Source: MFD01213-c1 sp963704405 (GTDB lineage: Bacteria; Planctomycetota; Phycisphaerae; Tepidisphaerales; Tepidisphaeraceae). Taken from it: 64,000 nucleotides of DNA. The translations under genes and the position numbers were made by a program. The notes under the pieces were generated by a model. It was not told where the DNA came from. It searched no databases and was given only the letters and a program-made list of their open reading frames with translations. Below, in pieces: positions 38,887 through 48,423 of this stretch; the stretch's first letter is position 1; every line of letters starts with the position of its first letter. The stretch covers positions 3,162,001 through 3,226,000 of the forward strand of contig OY969903.1 of the NCBI GenBank assembly GCA_963704405.1, written 5' to 3'.

Positions 38887-39774
38887 TCACTTTCCCGCCT
38901 GGTGGATCATCTTCATCAGCAACTCGATCAGCGGCCGATCGGTCATACCCAGATGACACCGCATTCCCAGCGTCCGGCAAATCTCTTCAAACTGCTGCCG
39001 ATGCCGCGCAAAATTCTCCAGGTATGTCTTGCGCACGATCGCCGGCTCGCACAGATACGCCTGCTCCCCTTCCATACCGCGGAATCGCGACCATGTGCGA
39101 AATGGAAATTCCAGTTCATCCGGATCGAGCACGCGCAGACAAACAACCTCATGCCGGTCATGCCGCAGGTGCGACAATCCTTCTCGAATGCTTGCGATCG
39201 GCGAAAGGAAATCCGAAATCACAATCGCCAGCGCGCGCCGCCCGATTCGTTTCGCCGCTTCGTGCATCGCCGGCGCCAATCCAGCTTCACCGCGCGGCGT
39301 CGTCCGCTCCAGCGTATCGATGATGCGCGACAACTGGCTCGGTCCGCTCGCCGGCGCGATCCATTGATCCAGCTTCTTCCCCACCAGCGCAAGCCCGACC
39401 GATTCCGTCTGCCCCAGCATCAGATACGCCAGCGAAGCCACCAGCTTCGCGGCATAATCAAACTTGCGCCCGCCTTTCCCGGCATACGCCATCGACCCGC
39501 TGCAATCGAGTATCAGCACACACCGCAGGTTCGTCTCTTCATCATATTCTTTAATGTAAGGTCGATCTGTCCGCGCCAACACCCGCCAATCCAGTCGCCG
39601 CGGCTCATCCCCCGCCACGTACGCACGGTGCTGCCGAAACTCAATGCTCGCCCCCTTCAACCGGCTTTGATGCAGCCCGCTGGTGCTCCCTTCCACCACG
39701 CTCCGCGCCGTCAGTTGCAGGTGGTTCAACCGCTCCACCAGTTCAGGCTCCAGATACCGGCTGACAAAACTCAT
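38887..39774 (-). CDS. DUF58 (VWA-like) protein
   Basis: A 295-residue protein of the DUF58 family. The middle holds the signature GDEPRRLDWRVLARTDRPYIKEY and the VWA-like metal-site motif LDCSGSMAY. DUF58 proteins are nearly always encoded beside MoxR ATPases and BatA-like proteins and are thought to act in assembly of envelope or metalloprotein complexes. I chose ATG 39774; a GTG two codons earlier is possible. It is the second gene of this block, 51 bp after the pseudokinase gene. Confidence 0.92.
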   Translation of the reverse strand: MSFVSRYLEPELVERLNHLQLTARSVVEGSTSGLHQSRLKGASIEFRQHRAYVAGDEPRRLDWRVLARTDRPYIKEYDEETNLRCVLILDCSGSMAYAGKGGRKFDYAAKLVASLAYLMLGQTESVGLALVGKKLDQWIAPASGPSQLSRIIDTLERTTPRGEAGLAPAMHEAAKRIGRRALAIVISDFLSPIASIREGLSHLRHDRHEVVCLRVLDPDELEFPFRTWSRFRGMEGEQAYLCEPAIVRKTYLENFARHRQQFEEICRTLGMRCHLGMTDRPLIELLMKMIHQAGK

Positions 39775-39825
39775 ACGCACAGCCTAAAGCCGCCGCACTG
39801 GAATGAAAACAACCAGCGGCTGATC

Positions 39826-40629
39826 TCATCGCGTTGCCGGAAACTGATCCAACCGTCCAAAATCCCGCACCGGGGTCGTCGATTGCCTCGCTACCTGGTG
39901 ATAAATCGCTACCCCCACGCCAATCCCCAGCATCGCCGCCGCAACCGCCGCCACAACCGCGCCCGCCCGCAAGCACCTTTCTGAACGCGGCAACTCCAAC
40001 GGCGCACTATGATCCGAAACATCCATCAAACCCGCTAATCTTTTCCCCAGTTCCCGCAGCCCAATTTGCCGAACATCTGATTGCCGAACCACCTTTCCCA
40101 GCGGCGACCCCTCGCCGCCGGATTCCTTCACTACCTCTTCCAGCAACCGCACGATTGCTTCCGCATCATCCGCCGGATCGTTGTACAACAGCGGGCTGAT
40201 ATGTGTAAGTTGAATCTCACCCCTGGGCGTAACAATCACATTACGCCAGTGGATTGCGCCATGAACAATCCCCCGCATGTGCAGCGACTCGACGCACAAA
40301 ATCAGTTCCCGCATCAGCCACCCAATCCGGCGCGGATCGCGACCGGCTGCAATATGCTCGCTGAATGTTTCCCCCTCCACATAATCCCAGACCAGCCATG
40401 CGGCATCCGCGATCCGCTCCACCGAACGAAGCGTCGCCACCTGCTTCTGCGCCAGCTCCCTCACTCGCCCCAGCCGATCTTTGATCGCCGGATGAAGCTG
40501 GCCTCGGAGCAGACAGTCCGGCTCAAGCTTTTTTAGAATGGTTTTGCGGGAGGCCGAATCGAGACACAGCACTGTCCCGCTCGCCAGCGATTTCAACGTA
40601 CGATATTCACCCAGGTGTTGCTCTGCCAT
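39826..40629 (-). CDS. Membrane-anchored protein-kinase-like protein, probably a pseudokinase
   Basis: A 267-residue protein with a small kinase-fold domain (1-200) and a C-terminal membrane helix (AGAVVAAVAAAMLGIGVGVAIY). A β3-like Lys may be present in KTILKKL and the hinge in LVWDYVEGETF. The catalytic loop reads HGAIHWRNV, so the catalytic Asp of H-G-D is Ala, and the DFG position reads THISP. Both acidic residues needed for phosphotransfer are therefore missing. It heads the DUF58/BatA operon, where a MoxR ATPase is the usual partner. It may act as a regulatory scaffold. Confidence 0.75.
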   Translation of the reverse strand: MAEQHLGEYRTLKSLASGTVLCLDSASRKTILKKLEPDCLLRGQLHPAIKDRLGRVRELAQKQVATLRSVERIADAAWLVWDYVEGETFSEHIAAGRDPRRIGWLMRELILCVESLHMRGIVHGAIHWRNVIVTPRGEIQLTHISPLLYNDPADDAEAIVRLLEEVVKESGGEGSPLGKVVRQSDVRQIGLRELGKRLAGLMDVSDHSAPLELPRSERCLRAGAVVAAVAAAMLGIGVGVAIYHQVARQSTTPVRDFGRLDQFPATR

Positions 40630-40645
40630 GCCTGAATGCCGCCCA

Positions 40646-42139
40646 TCATGAAAGCGGCCCTACACCCGCCATCAATCTCAGAATCCCCTCCTGTGTCGCC
40701 TCTTTTCGCCCTACCTCTCCAACCAGCGCCCCCTCCCGCATCACGAGAATCCGCGTCGAAAGATTGAGCACTTCCGGCAATTCCGATGAGATCAGCATGA
40801 TCGCCACGCCCGCCCGAGCCAAGTCATCCAGCAGTTGATGAATTGCCGCCTTTGCCCCCACATCAACGCCGCGCGTCGGCTCATCGACAATCAGCAATTT
40901 ACAGTTCCGAATCAACCATTTCGCCAGCGCGACTTTCTGCTGATTTCCGCCGCTCATCGCCGCCACCGGTGTTTCCAGCGACGGCGTCTTTACGCGCATC
41001 TGGCCGAAAAGTTTTGCCGCCTCCGCCCGCTCCCTGCCGCGATCGAGAAGGCCCATTCGACGGAACCGGTCCAGGACTGCCATCGAAGCGTTCGCCCGCC
41101 CGCTCATCATGAGAACGAGCCCCTGCCGCTTGCGGTCCTCCGGCACCAGGCCGATGCCGCGCCGAATGGATTCACTAATACGTCCAAGCGGGAGCGGCTT
41201 GCCTTCCATCGCCACTTCCCCGCGGGCATCCGGATCGAGACCAAAAATCGCTTTCGCGATCTCGCTTCGCCCTGCCCCGACCAGCCCGGCGAATCCAACA
41301 ATCTCGCCTTTGCGCACCTGAAAAGATATATCGCGAAACTTCCCCGCCGATGTCATTCCCCGCACGCTCAGCAGCGTCTCGCCGGGGGCATCGGTGAGAT
41401 GATGCGGAAAATAATCCGCGACCAGGCGGCCGATCATCATCTGCACCACGCGATCGTGCGATGCCTGGGCGCGATCGAGCGTGCCGACGTATTTCCCATC
41501 CCGCAGGACGCTGATCCGGTCACACAAGCGAAACACTTCCGGCATACGGTGCGATACATAAATGATCGTCACTCCGCGCGCCTTGAGTTGTTCGATCAGG
41601 GTGAAAAGCTGCCGGGCTTCCGGTTCCGACAATGAACTGGTCGGCTCATCAAAAACCAGGATGCTCGCCCCCGTTCCCACGGCGGACGCGATCTGCACCA
41701 TCTGTTCCTGAGCCGTCGACAGCTCGCGCATCGGACGGCAAACATCGATCGATTCCCCAATCGCCTTCAGGAGTTTTCGCGCCCTCTCTTCCATCGCCCG
41801 CCGATTCAAAAGCCCAAATCGCCTTGGGTACTGCCCCATGTTCAAATTCTCGGCGACCGTCAGATCCGGGCAAAAAGCCAGCTCCTGATGCACCATCCCG
41901 ACCCCCGCCTTCATCGACGCCGCCGGCGAATGCAGCGCCTGCTCCACGCCGTCAATCAATACGCGTCCTTCATCGACCCGATGAATCCCGGCGAGCACTT
42001 TTCCCAGAGTCGATTTCCCCGCTCCATTTTCCCCCATCAGCGCATGACACTCTCCCCTGGCAATCGACAAACTCACGCCGTCCAGCGCTGTCACACCGGC
42101 GAATCGCTTGGTGATGTTCTGAAACTCAATAAAGCTCAT
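40646..42139 (-). CDS. Sugar ABC importer ATP-binding protein, RbsA-like
   Basis: A 497-residue duplicated ATPase of the CUT2 family. The first cassette has GENGAGKST, the signature STAQEQMVQIA and VFDEPTSSL; the second has a degenerate Walker A (GLVGAGRSEIAKAI), SGGNQQKVALAKWL and IVDEPTRGVD. It powers uptake through the permease at 43259. Substrate is not identifiable. It follows the binding-protein gene by 77 bp. Confidence 0.93.
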   Translation of the reverse strand: MSFIEFQNITKRFAGVTALDGVSLSIARGECHALMGENGAGKSTLGKVLAGIHRVDEGRVLIDGVEQALHSPAASMKAGVGMVHQELAFCPDLTVAENLNMGQYPRRFGLLNRRAMEERARKLLKAIGESIDVCRPMRELSTAQEQMVQIASAVGTGASILVFDEPTSSLSEPEARQLFTLIEQLKARGVTIIYVSHRMPEVFRLCDRISVLRDGKYVGTLDRAQASHDRVVQMMIGRLVADYFPHHLTDAPGETLLSVRGMTSAGKFRDISFQVRKGEIVGFAGLVGAGRSEIAKAIFGLDPDARGEVAMEGKPLPLGRISESIRRGIGLVPEDRKRQGLVLMMSGRANASMAVLDRFRRMGLLDRGRERAEAAKLFGQMRVKTPSLETPVAAMSGGNQQKVALAKWLIRNCKLLIVDEPTRGVDVGAKAAIHQLLDDLARAGVAIMLISSELPEVLNLSTRILVMREGALVGEVGRKEATQEGILRLMAGVGPLS

Positions 42140-42216
42140 AAGAGATGTCCGTCGTCAGTGATCCGTGGCCCTTGCGCCGGCAACGGACCGCTGACAACGC
42201 GCCATCAGGACATTCC

Positions 42217-43221
42217 TTACTTTGCTCCCAGCCACTTATCCCAATTCTTCGCAAACTCATCCACGCTGTCCTTCGTCACCTTCGTCAGCGGATCAATCAC
42301 CTTCGTCTGCGGCGGATTCTGCTGCTTCAATACCTTATCCAAAAGAATCTGCACCGACTTGTATCCCCAGCCATAACAATCCTGCGCCAGGAGCACTTCC
42401 ACATGCCCATCGCGCAGATAGTTCAACATCGCCGGCAGCGCATCGACCGAGACCACCTTGATCTTGCCCGGCGGCCACGGCAGCGCGTTCTGCGTGAACA
42501 GCGGCCAGCCGCCGATCACCGCCCATCCTTCAATTCCCGGATTCGCATTTTGCGCCGACTGAATCGCCTCGGCTGCCTTCTCGGGCGTCTCCTGGTGATA
42601 GAACACTCCACCGCTGGCTTCCAGGAGCGTCATGCCGGGATGCTTCGCCAGTTCATCCTTCACGCCTTTCACACGGTTTTGCAGGTTTGGCGCGCTCTGG
42701 CTGCCGGCGAGAATGGCGATCGTTCCCTTGTCGCCCATCGCCTTGGCCAACTCGCTCATCACTCTCTGCCCGCAGCTCACATCATCTGTGCCGTAGAAGG
42801 CAAACCGCTTGCTCTTGGGCGCATCAGAATCAAAGCACATGACAGCCACGCCATGTGCGATAGCCTTGTTGATCGCCGGCGTCAGGGTGCCGGATTCGCT
42901 GCACGACACGGCGATCCCCGCTGCTCCGCTGCGCGTCAGCGCTTCGACGGCGTCGGCCTGTTTCATTGCGTCTTCGTCCGCGGGCGTCTGCCAATCAATC
43001 GTCACCTCAACGCCATACTGCGGCCCCAGTTCTTTCGCAGCGTCTTTTGCGCCCTGATACGCCGCCTGAAACACGGCATTGGATTGGCTCTTGGCGACCA
43101 ATCCGATCGTGATCTGCTTCTTATCCTGGGCCCGCGCCGTCCAGGGCGCCAGGCAGGCCGAGCCGATGACCAGGGTCACCATCACACGCCGCAACATTCC
43201 TCGCCTTTTGATCTGAATCAT
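42217..43221 (-). CDS. Sugar ABC importer periplasmic binding protein, RbsB-like
   Basis: A 334-residue type I periplasmic binding protein. A Sec signal peptide ends near WTARA-QDKK, then two Rossmann-like lobes follow (ITIGLVAKSQSNAVFQAAYQ, GAAGIAVSCSESGTLTPAIN, VMCFDSDAP). It captures a pentose or similar sugar for the adjacent importer; the ligand cannot be told. It lies between the permease and ATPase genes, an unusual but known order. Confidence 0.92.
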   Translation of the reverse strand: MIQIKRRGMLRRVMVTLVIGSACLAPWTARAQDKKQITIGLVAKSQSNAVFQAAYQGAKDAAKELGPQYGVEVTIDWQTPADEDAMKQADAVEALTRSGAAGIAVSCSESGTLTPAINKAIAHGVAVMCFDSDAPKSKRFAFYGTDDVSCGQRVMSELAKAMGDKGTIAILAGSQSAPNLQNRVKGVKDELAKHPGMTLLEASGGVFYHQETPEKAAEAIQSAQNANPGIEGWAVIGGWPLFTQNALPWPPGKIKVVSVDALPAMLNYLRDGHVEVLLAQDCYGWGYKSVQILLDKVLKQQNPPQTKVIDPLTKVTKDSVDEFAKNWDKWLGAK

Positions 43222-43258
43222 GTGAATCTCCTCGTTTTTTGAAGCTGTGAAATGGAAT

Positions 43259-44359
43259 CTATCCGCGGCCCTGCGCCATCCGGCGGTTGCGGAAGAATTC
43301 GCTTAATCGATCCACCGCCACCGCGATGATGATCGCCGACCCGATGATGATCTGGCTGTATTCCTGGTTCATGTGCAGGATGAGGATACCATCTTCGATC
43401 AATCGAATAACCAGCGCCCCCAGCAGCGCTCCCAGCGCTGTGCCCCGGCCGCCGGTCAGGCTTGATCCACCAACCACGGCGGCTGCGATAACAGTCAATT
43501 CATATCCCTGCCCGCTATTGGTCGAAATCGCGCCGCGATATCCGAGCGTCACCAACGCGGCCACACCGGCCATCAATCCGCAAAGGCCATACACGCGAAG
43601 CTTAATCCAGTTCACCCGCAGCCCGCTGAACCGCGCCGCCTCTTCATTTCCTCCGACTGCGTACTGCTCGCGTCCCGCCACCATCAGCCGCAAATAAAAC
43701 CACCCGAGCAGCAGTACGGCCAGCATCACGATCATGGGCAGAATCTGCACACCGCCCGTTCCATCCGCATTCTGAAAAAAGTATCGCTGAAAGAAATCCG
43801 TCGTAAATGAATCCGGCAGCGTCAACCCCTTTGACTGCAGCGGCAACGTCTTTTCGGTCGTGCAGACGTTGGCAATTCCGCGGAAAATGCTCAGTGTTCC
43901 CAGCGTCACGATAAACGGATGCATCCGGAGCGTCGTGACAAGGATTCCATTGAGCAAACCGCAAACCAACCCCACCCCCGGCCCGATCAGGAACGCTACG
44001 GGCAATACTTTCCACGCCGGCGCATCCGGGTCCATGTGCTGAAGCACCCCGGCGATCGCCAGCGCCGAAAGCACAAACATCGACGCCACCGAAATATCGA
44101 TTCCACCCGTAATGATGACACCGGTTTCCCCGACCGCCATGATCGCGTAGACCGCCATCGGTGTGGCGATCCCGTCAATCAGGTTATCCACTCGAAGAAA
44201 CGTGTTCGGCTGGCCGGGCCGGGCGTCATGGTGGCCATAGGCTGACAGGATCGTGCCTAAAATTACAACGACAATGATGAGTCCCGCTTCCTGCAAGCGC
44301 GGCATCCTGAAACCGCGCTTTGCTTCAAGTGGCAACCCTACCACCGCCGTTTCGTTCAT
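43259..44359 (-). CDS. Sugar ABC importer permease, RbsC-like
   Basis: A 366-residue CUT2-family permease with eight to ten membrane segments and family motifs such as GGIDISVASMFVLSALAIA, HPFIVTLGTLSIFRGIA and AAVVGGSSLTGGRGTALGAL. ATG 44359 fits the family start (NETAVVGLPLEAKRGF); a longer in-frame version to 44596 would add an unconserved 79 residues. It is the first gene of the importer operon and is divergent from the HAD phosphatase. Confidence 0.92.
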   Translation of the reverse strand: MNETAVVGLPLEAKRGFRMPRLQEAGLIIVVVILGTILSAYGHHDARPGQPNTFLRVDNLIDGIATPMAVYAIMAVGETGVIITGGIDISVASMFVLSALAIAGVLQHMDPDAPAWKVLPVAFLIGPGVGLVCGLLNGILVTTLRMHPFIVTLGTLSIFRGIANVCTTEKTLPLQSKGLTLPDSFTTDFFQRYFFQNADGTGGVQILPMIVMLAVLLLGWFYLRLMVAGREQYAVGGNEEAARFSGLRVNWIKLRVYGLCGLMAGVAALVTLGYRGAISTNSGQGYELTVIAAAVVGGSSLTGGRGTALGALLGALVIRLIEDGILILHMNQEYSQIIIGSAIIIAVAVDRLSEFFRNRRMAQGRG

Positions 44360-44574
44360 AGGGCGCAAAAATAACGGGAACCGCGGAATCTCACAAGCCA
44401 GACACGATTCCCAATCACAACTGAAAAACGGCAGCCGCGCCCGCGTTTTTCCCTTCTTCAGATTTGACGAGCTCAGCCAAAACATACTCCGGAAGGAAGA
44501 AAAGAGACCAGAGGGGCCAATTGGGGAAGGCTGCACTTTTGAATCCTGATTAATCTGCCTACCATACGCCAGCC

Positions 44575-45444
44575 ATGACGCCGCAACCTCCTCCACGCCC
44601 TGATGACTCCTTCCCCGGCGCCACTCCCGCCGGAGATCCTGTTCAGCGCATTCGCCTTATCGCGATTGATCTGGACGGCACGCTTCTCAATGACTCCAAG
44701 CAGATCGGCGAACAGACCATCAACGCCCTCTGCTGCCTCCCATCGCGCGGCGTGCGCGTGGTCATCGCCTCTGCACGCCCCCCTCGCAGCGTTCGGCACA
44801 TCTACCAGATGCTCAATCTCGACACCTTTCAGATCAATTACAACGGCGCAATGATCTGGGATGAACCGGCCCGGCGCGCCGTGTTCCATCGGCCTCTCTC
44901 TGGCAGGCTCGTTCGCGAAATCGTGGACTTCTCGCGCGACCATTTTGAAGAAATCCTCGTCTCGTGTGAGATCATGGACCGCTGGTACACCGACCGCACC
45001 GAACAGCCTTTCACTACCGAAACCGGCCGACTGTTCAAACCGGACGTGATCGCCTCCATCGAAGAAATCTGTGCCGTCGATCCCACGAAATTGATGCTCC
45101 TGGGCGAACCCGCCATCCTCTCGCGGCTCGAACCGGAACTCGTGGAACGCTATGGCGACCGCGTCACCATCCTCCAGACCGATGACCATCTCATCCAGAT
45201 CATGAGCCCCAAGGCCAGCAAAGCAGTCGCGCTGCAGCTTGTCGCCAACCACTACGGCGTGCCTATTTCTGAAATCATGGCCATCGGTGACGCTCCCAAC
45301 GACGTCGGGATGCTCCAACTCGCCGGCGTCGCCGTCGCGATGGACAATGCCCATCGGGAAGTCAAAAAAGTCGCCGACTGGATCGCCCCGAGCAATAACG
45401 ACCATGGGGTCCATGCGGCACTTGTCAGATACGGGCTATGCTGA
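44575..45444 (+). CDS. Cof-type HAD-superfamily phosphatase
   Basis: A 289-residue HAD phosphatase. The nucleophile motif IAIDLDGTLLND follows a Pro-rich lead of about 25 residues. The motif II Ser lies in VIASARPPRS, and the C-terminal motifs are SKAVALQLV (Lys) and MAIGDAPNDVGML (acidic pair). Cof-type enzymes dephosphorylate sugar phosphates and cofactors. It is divergently transcribed from a sugar importer, with a 215-bp shared promoter region, so a role in the same sugar pathway is possible. Confidence 0.9.
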   Translation: MTPQPPPRPDDSFPGATPAGDPVQRIRLIAIDLDGTLLNDSKQIGEQTINALCCLPSRGVRVVIASARPPRSVRHIYQMLNLDTFQINYNGAMIWDEPARRAVFHRPLSGRLVREIVDFSRDHFEEILVSCEIMDRWYTDRTEQPFTTETGRLFKPDVIASIEEICAVDPTKLMLLGEPAILSRLEPELVERYGDRVTILQTDDHLIQIMSPKASKAVALQLVANHYGVPISEIMAIGDAPNDVGMLQLAGVAVAMDNAHREVKKVADWIAPSNNDHGVHAALVRYGLC

Positions 45445-45544
45445 GCGGCAAGCTCATTGCCGATTTGGGATTGAAATACCAAGGCCCTCTCCCTCCCCAA
45501 TCCAGCCCCGCAATCCAAAATCCAAAATCAGCCTGCGTTCCGCT

Positions 45545-45572
45545 CTAGCAAATTGCCTTTGACGTCCGATAA
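45545..45572 (+). promoter_or_regulatory. Possible sigma-28-type promoter ahead of fliM
   Basis: TCCGATAA (45565-45572) matches seven of eight bases of the flagellar sigma-28 -10 element GCCGATAA. A weak -35-like CTAGC lies 15 bp upstream. The element ends 27 bp before the fliM start codon. The -35 match is poor, so this is a suggestion only. Confidence 0.3.
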
Positions 45573-45599
45573 TGGAGACATCGGCAAGGAGGCCGTCGC

Positions 45600-46655
45600 G
45601 TGGCAGATGTGCTGGATCAATCTGAGGTTGACGCTTTGCTCGCCGCCGTTGATTCGGGGCAGGTGGCGGCAGACGCGCCCGCCGCCTTCAATGGCGGTCG
45701 CAACGGCGGCCCGCCGACCGACGTCCAAACCTACGATTTCAAACGCCCCGAGCGCGTTTCCAAAGACCAGATGCGGGCCCTGGAAGCCCTTCATGAAGGC
45801 TTTGGCCGAAATTTTGGCGCCGCCCTTTCCGGCTATCTTCGAACGATTATCGAAGTTTCAGTCGCCCATATCGAGCAGCTCACTTACAGCGAGTTCATCC
45901 ACTCCCTGCCAAATCCCACCTGTTTCAACCTCCTGAAAGCCGAGCAGCTTGATGGGCAGCTTTGCCTGGAAATCAGCCCGCTGATCATCTATCCGATCAT
46001 CGATCGATTGCTCGGCGGGAGCAGTTCGGACCTCTTTATCCCGCAGCGCCCGCTGACGCAGATCGAACAGCGCCTTGTGCAGCGCATCACCGACCGCGCG
46101 ACACAGCATCTTTCCGAGGCCTGGAGCAACCTGACGCCGCTGACGTTTACAGTAAATGATTTTGAGAGCAACCCGCAGCTTGTGCAGATTGTTCCGCCGA
46201 ACGAAACGGTCGTGGTGATCGGATTTGAATTGAAGATGGGCAATCGCGCCGGCACGATGAGCCTGTGCATTCCGTACAACGTCATCGAACCAATCATGGG
46301 CGATCTGGCCGCCCAGAACTGGTTCAGCTATCAGCGCAAAGGCAACCAGGATGATCACATCCGGAAGCTGACGAAAAATGTTCAGAACGCTCCGATCGAA
46401 GCGCGGGCGTTTCTGGTTCAGACCAGCATCACGATGAACGATCTGATTTCGCTGCAGGTCGGCGACATCATCACGACCGACAAACCGGCCGACCACGATG
46501 TGCTGATCCAGGTTGAAGGAAAGAACAAATTTCTCGGGCAGGTAGGCCAGCTTCGCGGCAACCGGGCCATCCGCATCACCAAGCGATGCCAGGAAAGCGC
46601 TGAACCACCAAAGGCCGACATCGGCAAGGCGGAGCGTTCGGGGGCCGCACGATGA
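45600..46655 (+). CDS. fliM: Flagellar motor switch protein FliM
   Basis: A 351-residue FliM. The N-terminal LDQSEVDALLAAV is the CheY-P-binding motif. A CheC-like middle domain (EALHEGFGRNFGAALSGYLR ... EMSLCIPYNVIEP-type strands) and a SpoA C-terminal domain (LQVGDIITTDKPADHDVLIQ, VGQLRGNRAIRI) follow. It forms the switch of the flagellar C-ring, so the organism or an ancestor is motile. The GTG start is preceded by AGGAGG. The stop overlaps the next gene's ATG. No other flagellar gene is in the window. Confidence 0.94.
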   Translation: MADVLDQSEVDALLAAVDSGQVAADAPAAFNGGRNGGPPTDVQTYDFKRPERVSKDQMRALEALHEGFGRNFGAALSGYLRTIIEVSVAHIEQLTYSEFIHSLPNPTCFNLLKAEQLDGQLCLEISPLIIYPIIDRLLGGSSSDLFIPQRPLTQIEQRLVQRITDRATQHLSEAWSNLTPLTFTVNDFESNPQLVQIVPPNETVVVIGFELKMGNRAGTMSLCIPYNVIEPIMGDLAAQNWFSYQRKGNQDDHIRKLTKNVQNAPIEARAFLVQTSITMNDLISLQVGDIITTDKPADHDVLIQVEGKNKFLGQVGQLRGNRAIRITKRCQESAEPPKADIGKAERSGAAR

Positions 46656-47443
46656 GCCGCGCCGCTGCGGGAATACGCCGGCCAAGCGAACCGGCATCAT
46701 CCCATACAACTTCGTCATCCATCGTCTCGGCTGCGGGTGGGTATTTTGAACAATCCGCATTGCCGCTGGCGAGCCTGATCTTCCTGACGCCGATGATCGT
46801 GCTCTACGAGTTGGGGACGCGCTGGTATGCGTCAGACCCCATCAGCCACGTTGAGCAGCGGATCATCGCCTTCAGCTTGATGCAGCAGTTCTTTGCCCTC
46901 TTTGGCGCAACTGGCAAGTACATGCCGGCGGCTGCCGTGGTGGCGATCCTGCTCGCTTGGCATATTGCCCGAAATGATGCCTGGACCACCCACATCGGCC
47001 ATCTTGCCGGAATGCTCTTTGAAAGCGCGATCTATGCGGTGCCGCTTCGAGCCTTGGCGCTGGCCTTTGCCCACTACTTGCCGCTCTATTCTCCACCGGA
47101 CAAGTCGCGTGCATTGCTTGTGTTATCAGTAGGCGCCGGCATTTACGAGGAAATGGTTTTCCGCCTCGTCGCCTTCACACTGATGAGCTTTTTGTTCATT
47201 GACGTCCTTAAAATCGAGAAAGTCCGCGCATTTCTACTAATGGTGCTGATATCATCCGTAGCATTCTCAGCCTACCATTACTTGGGGTCAGAACAATTTG
47301 AATGGCGTAGTTTTGCTTTTCGAACGCTGGCAGGAATTTATTTTGGGCTGATTTTTGTGTGGCGTGGCTTTGGCATAACCGCCGGCGCACACGCAGCTTA
47401 TGACATATCCACTTTCGCGATTCATCTGCTGTCAGCCTGTTAG
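46652..47443 (+). CDS. CPBP-family intramembrane metalloprotease
   Basis: A 263-residue membrane protein of the CAAX-protease/bacteriocin-processing family. It has about six to seven membrane segments and the family metal motifs EEMVFR (EExxxR), FSAYHYL (FxxxH) and a later AGAHAAYD His. Its start overlaps the fliM stop (ATGA), so the two are cotranscribed and perhaps coupled. A functional link to the flagellum is not known. Substrate unknown. Confidence 0.88.
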   Translation: MSRAAAGIRRPSEPASSHTTSSSIVSAAGGYFEQSALPLASLIFLTPMIVLYELGTRWYASDPISHVEQRIIAFSLMQQFFALFGATGKYMPAAAVVAILLAWHIARNDAWTTHIGHLAGMLFESAIYAVPLRALALAFAHYLPLYSPPDKSRALLVLSVGAGIYEEMVFRLVAFTLMSFLFIDVLKIEKVRAFLLMVLISSVAFSAYHYLGSEQFEWRSFAFRTLAGIYFGLIFVWRGFGITAGAHAAYDISTFAIHLLSAC

Positions 47444-47687
47444 TTCCGATTATTTTCTACCGATCTTCGGCTCCACCCCTATATAATCCCACGCAGTTAA
47501 GTTGTTCGCAGCGTGCGAATAACGGTAAACGCGATCCCCGGAAGGATTTATGGATGAATCCCGCCGGTAAGCACCCCTAATGTGCGGTGCGGTGATCGCA
47601 TTCCCTGAGAAGGACATTGTGCCTTCTGTAACAAAGTGGAGAGGCGTCTCTCCGAGAGAACTCTCTCAGAAAGAGCACGGACGCGTT

Positions 47688-48242
47688 ATGAGCAATCGAA
47701 CCAAACAACGTCGGTCCGGGGGCCTTACCCTCTGTCTCTACCAGCGGCAGTTGCACCCGGAGTTCTTCAAGATTCTCGCCACCGAGCAGGTTTCCCGCCG
47801 CGCTTATGAAGCGGATATCTGGCTCGTCGAAGGCGGTCATGTGATCAGCTTCTCGGCCGGAAAGACCACCATGGCTGAGGTCATTGTCACTAATCCAACT
47901 CAGCTTAACGATCGCGGATTGATCCAAACAATCCCTTGTCGCGGCGAGCGTTATCATGAAACCATGATCGGCGGAAATGTCCGCTACATGATCAGCACCC
48001 AGGAAGAGCAGTTGACCCAGACGCTCTACGATGCCACCAAGCATGAGATCTCGAGCTACGCGGCCAAGCGCGAGCTGATGACCGCCGAAATGCCCGGCAC
48101 CGGTGAAACCGGCGGCTCGCTCAGCGTCTTGGACATCGAACGCCGAAGCCACGAACTGCTCGTTCAAAGCTTCCACCTCTTCGACGAAACGCAAATGGTC
48201 ATCAAGACGCAGGCGATCATCGAAGTCATCAAAGGCGCTTGA
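47688..48242 (+). CDS. DUF2617-like protein
   Basis: A 184-residue soluble protein. Segments LTLCLYQRQLHPEFFKILAT, ADIWLVEGGHVISFSAGK and LLVQSFHLFDETQMVIKTQA resemble the DUF2617 family as I recall it. Function is unknown. The ATG at 47688 fits that family; in-frame codons back to 47580 are unlike anything. An intrinsic terminator lies 45 bp beyond the stop. The 245 bp between the CPBP gene and this start hold a TATAAT (47482-47487) without a good -35. Confidence 0.6.
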   Translation: MSNRTKQRRSGGLTLCLYQRQLHPEFFKILATEQVSRRAYEADIWLVEGGHVISFSAGKTTMAEVIVTNPTQLNDRGLIQTIPCRGERYHETMIGGNVRYMISTQEEQLTQTLYDATKHEISSYAAKRELMTAEMPGTGETGGSLSVLDIERRSHELLVQSFHLFDETQMVIKTQAIIEVIKGA

Positions 48243-48286
48243 GGCGTCATGGTTTGATGTTGATTGAAAGCTGAATACTGAAAAAC

Positions 48287-48327
48287 GCCGGCCCCGGACA
48301 TTTTGTGTCCGGGGCTGGTTTTATTTT
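48287..48327 (+). terminator. Rho-independent terminator after the DUF2617-like gene
   Basis: A 10-bp perfect stem (GCCCCGGACA, 48291-48300, with 48306-48315), extended by four pairs including G-T pairs, a TTTTG loop and a 3' TGGTTTTATTTT tract. Confidence 0.85.
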
Positions 48328-48423
48328 GGCGTTGAATGAAGGGCGGGAAGAATGGATGGTGGGCCGTAGACAGTGGATAGCGAGTACAGCCCCAAGCGAG
48401 GTTGCACCCTGCTCATCATTTCC

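Noticed and set aside
47482..47487. TATAAT as a promoter for the DUF2617-like gene
   Set aside because: No acceptable -35 box lies 15-19 bp upstream, and the gene start is about 200 bp away.
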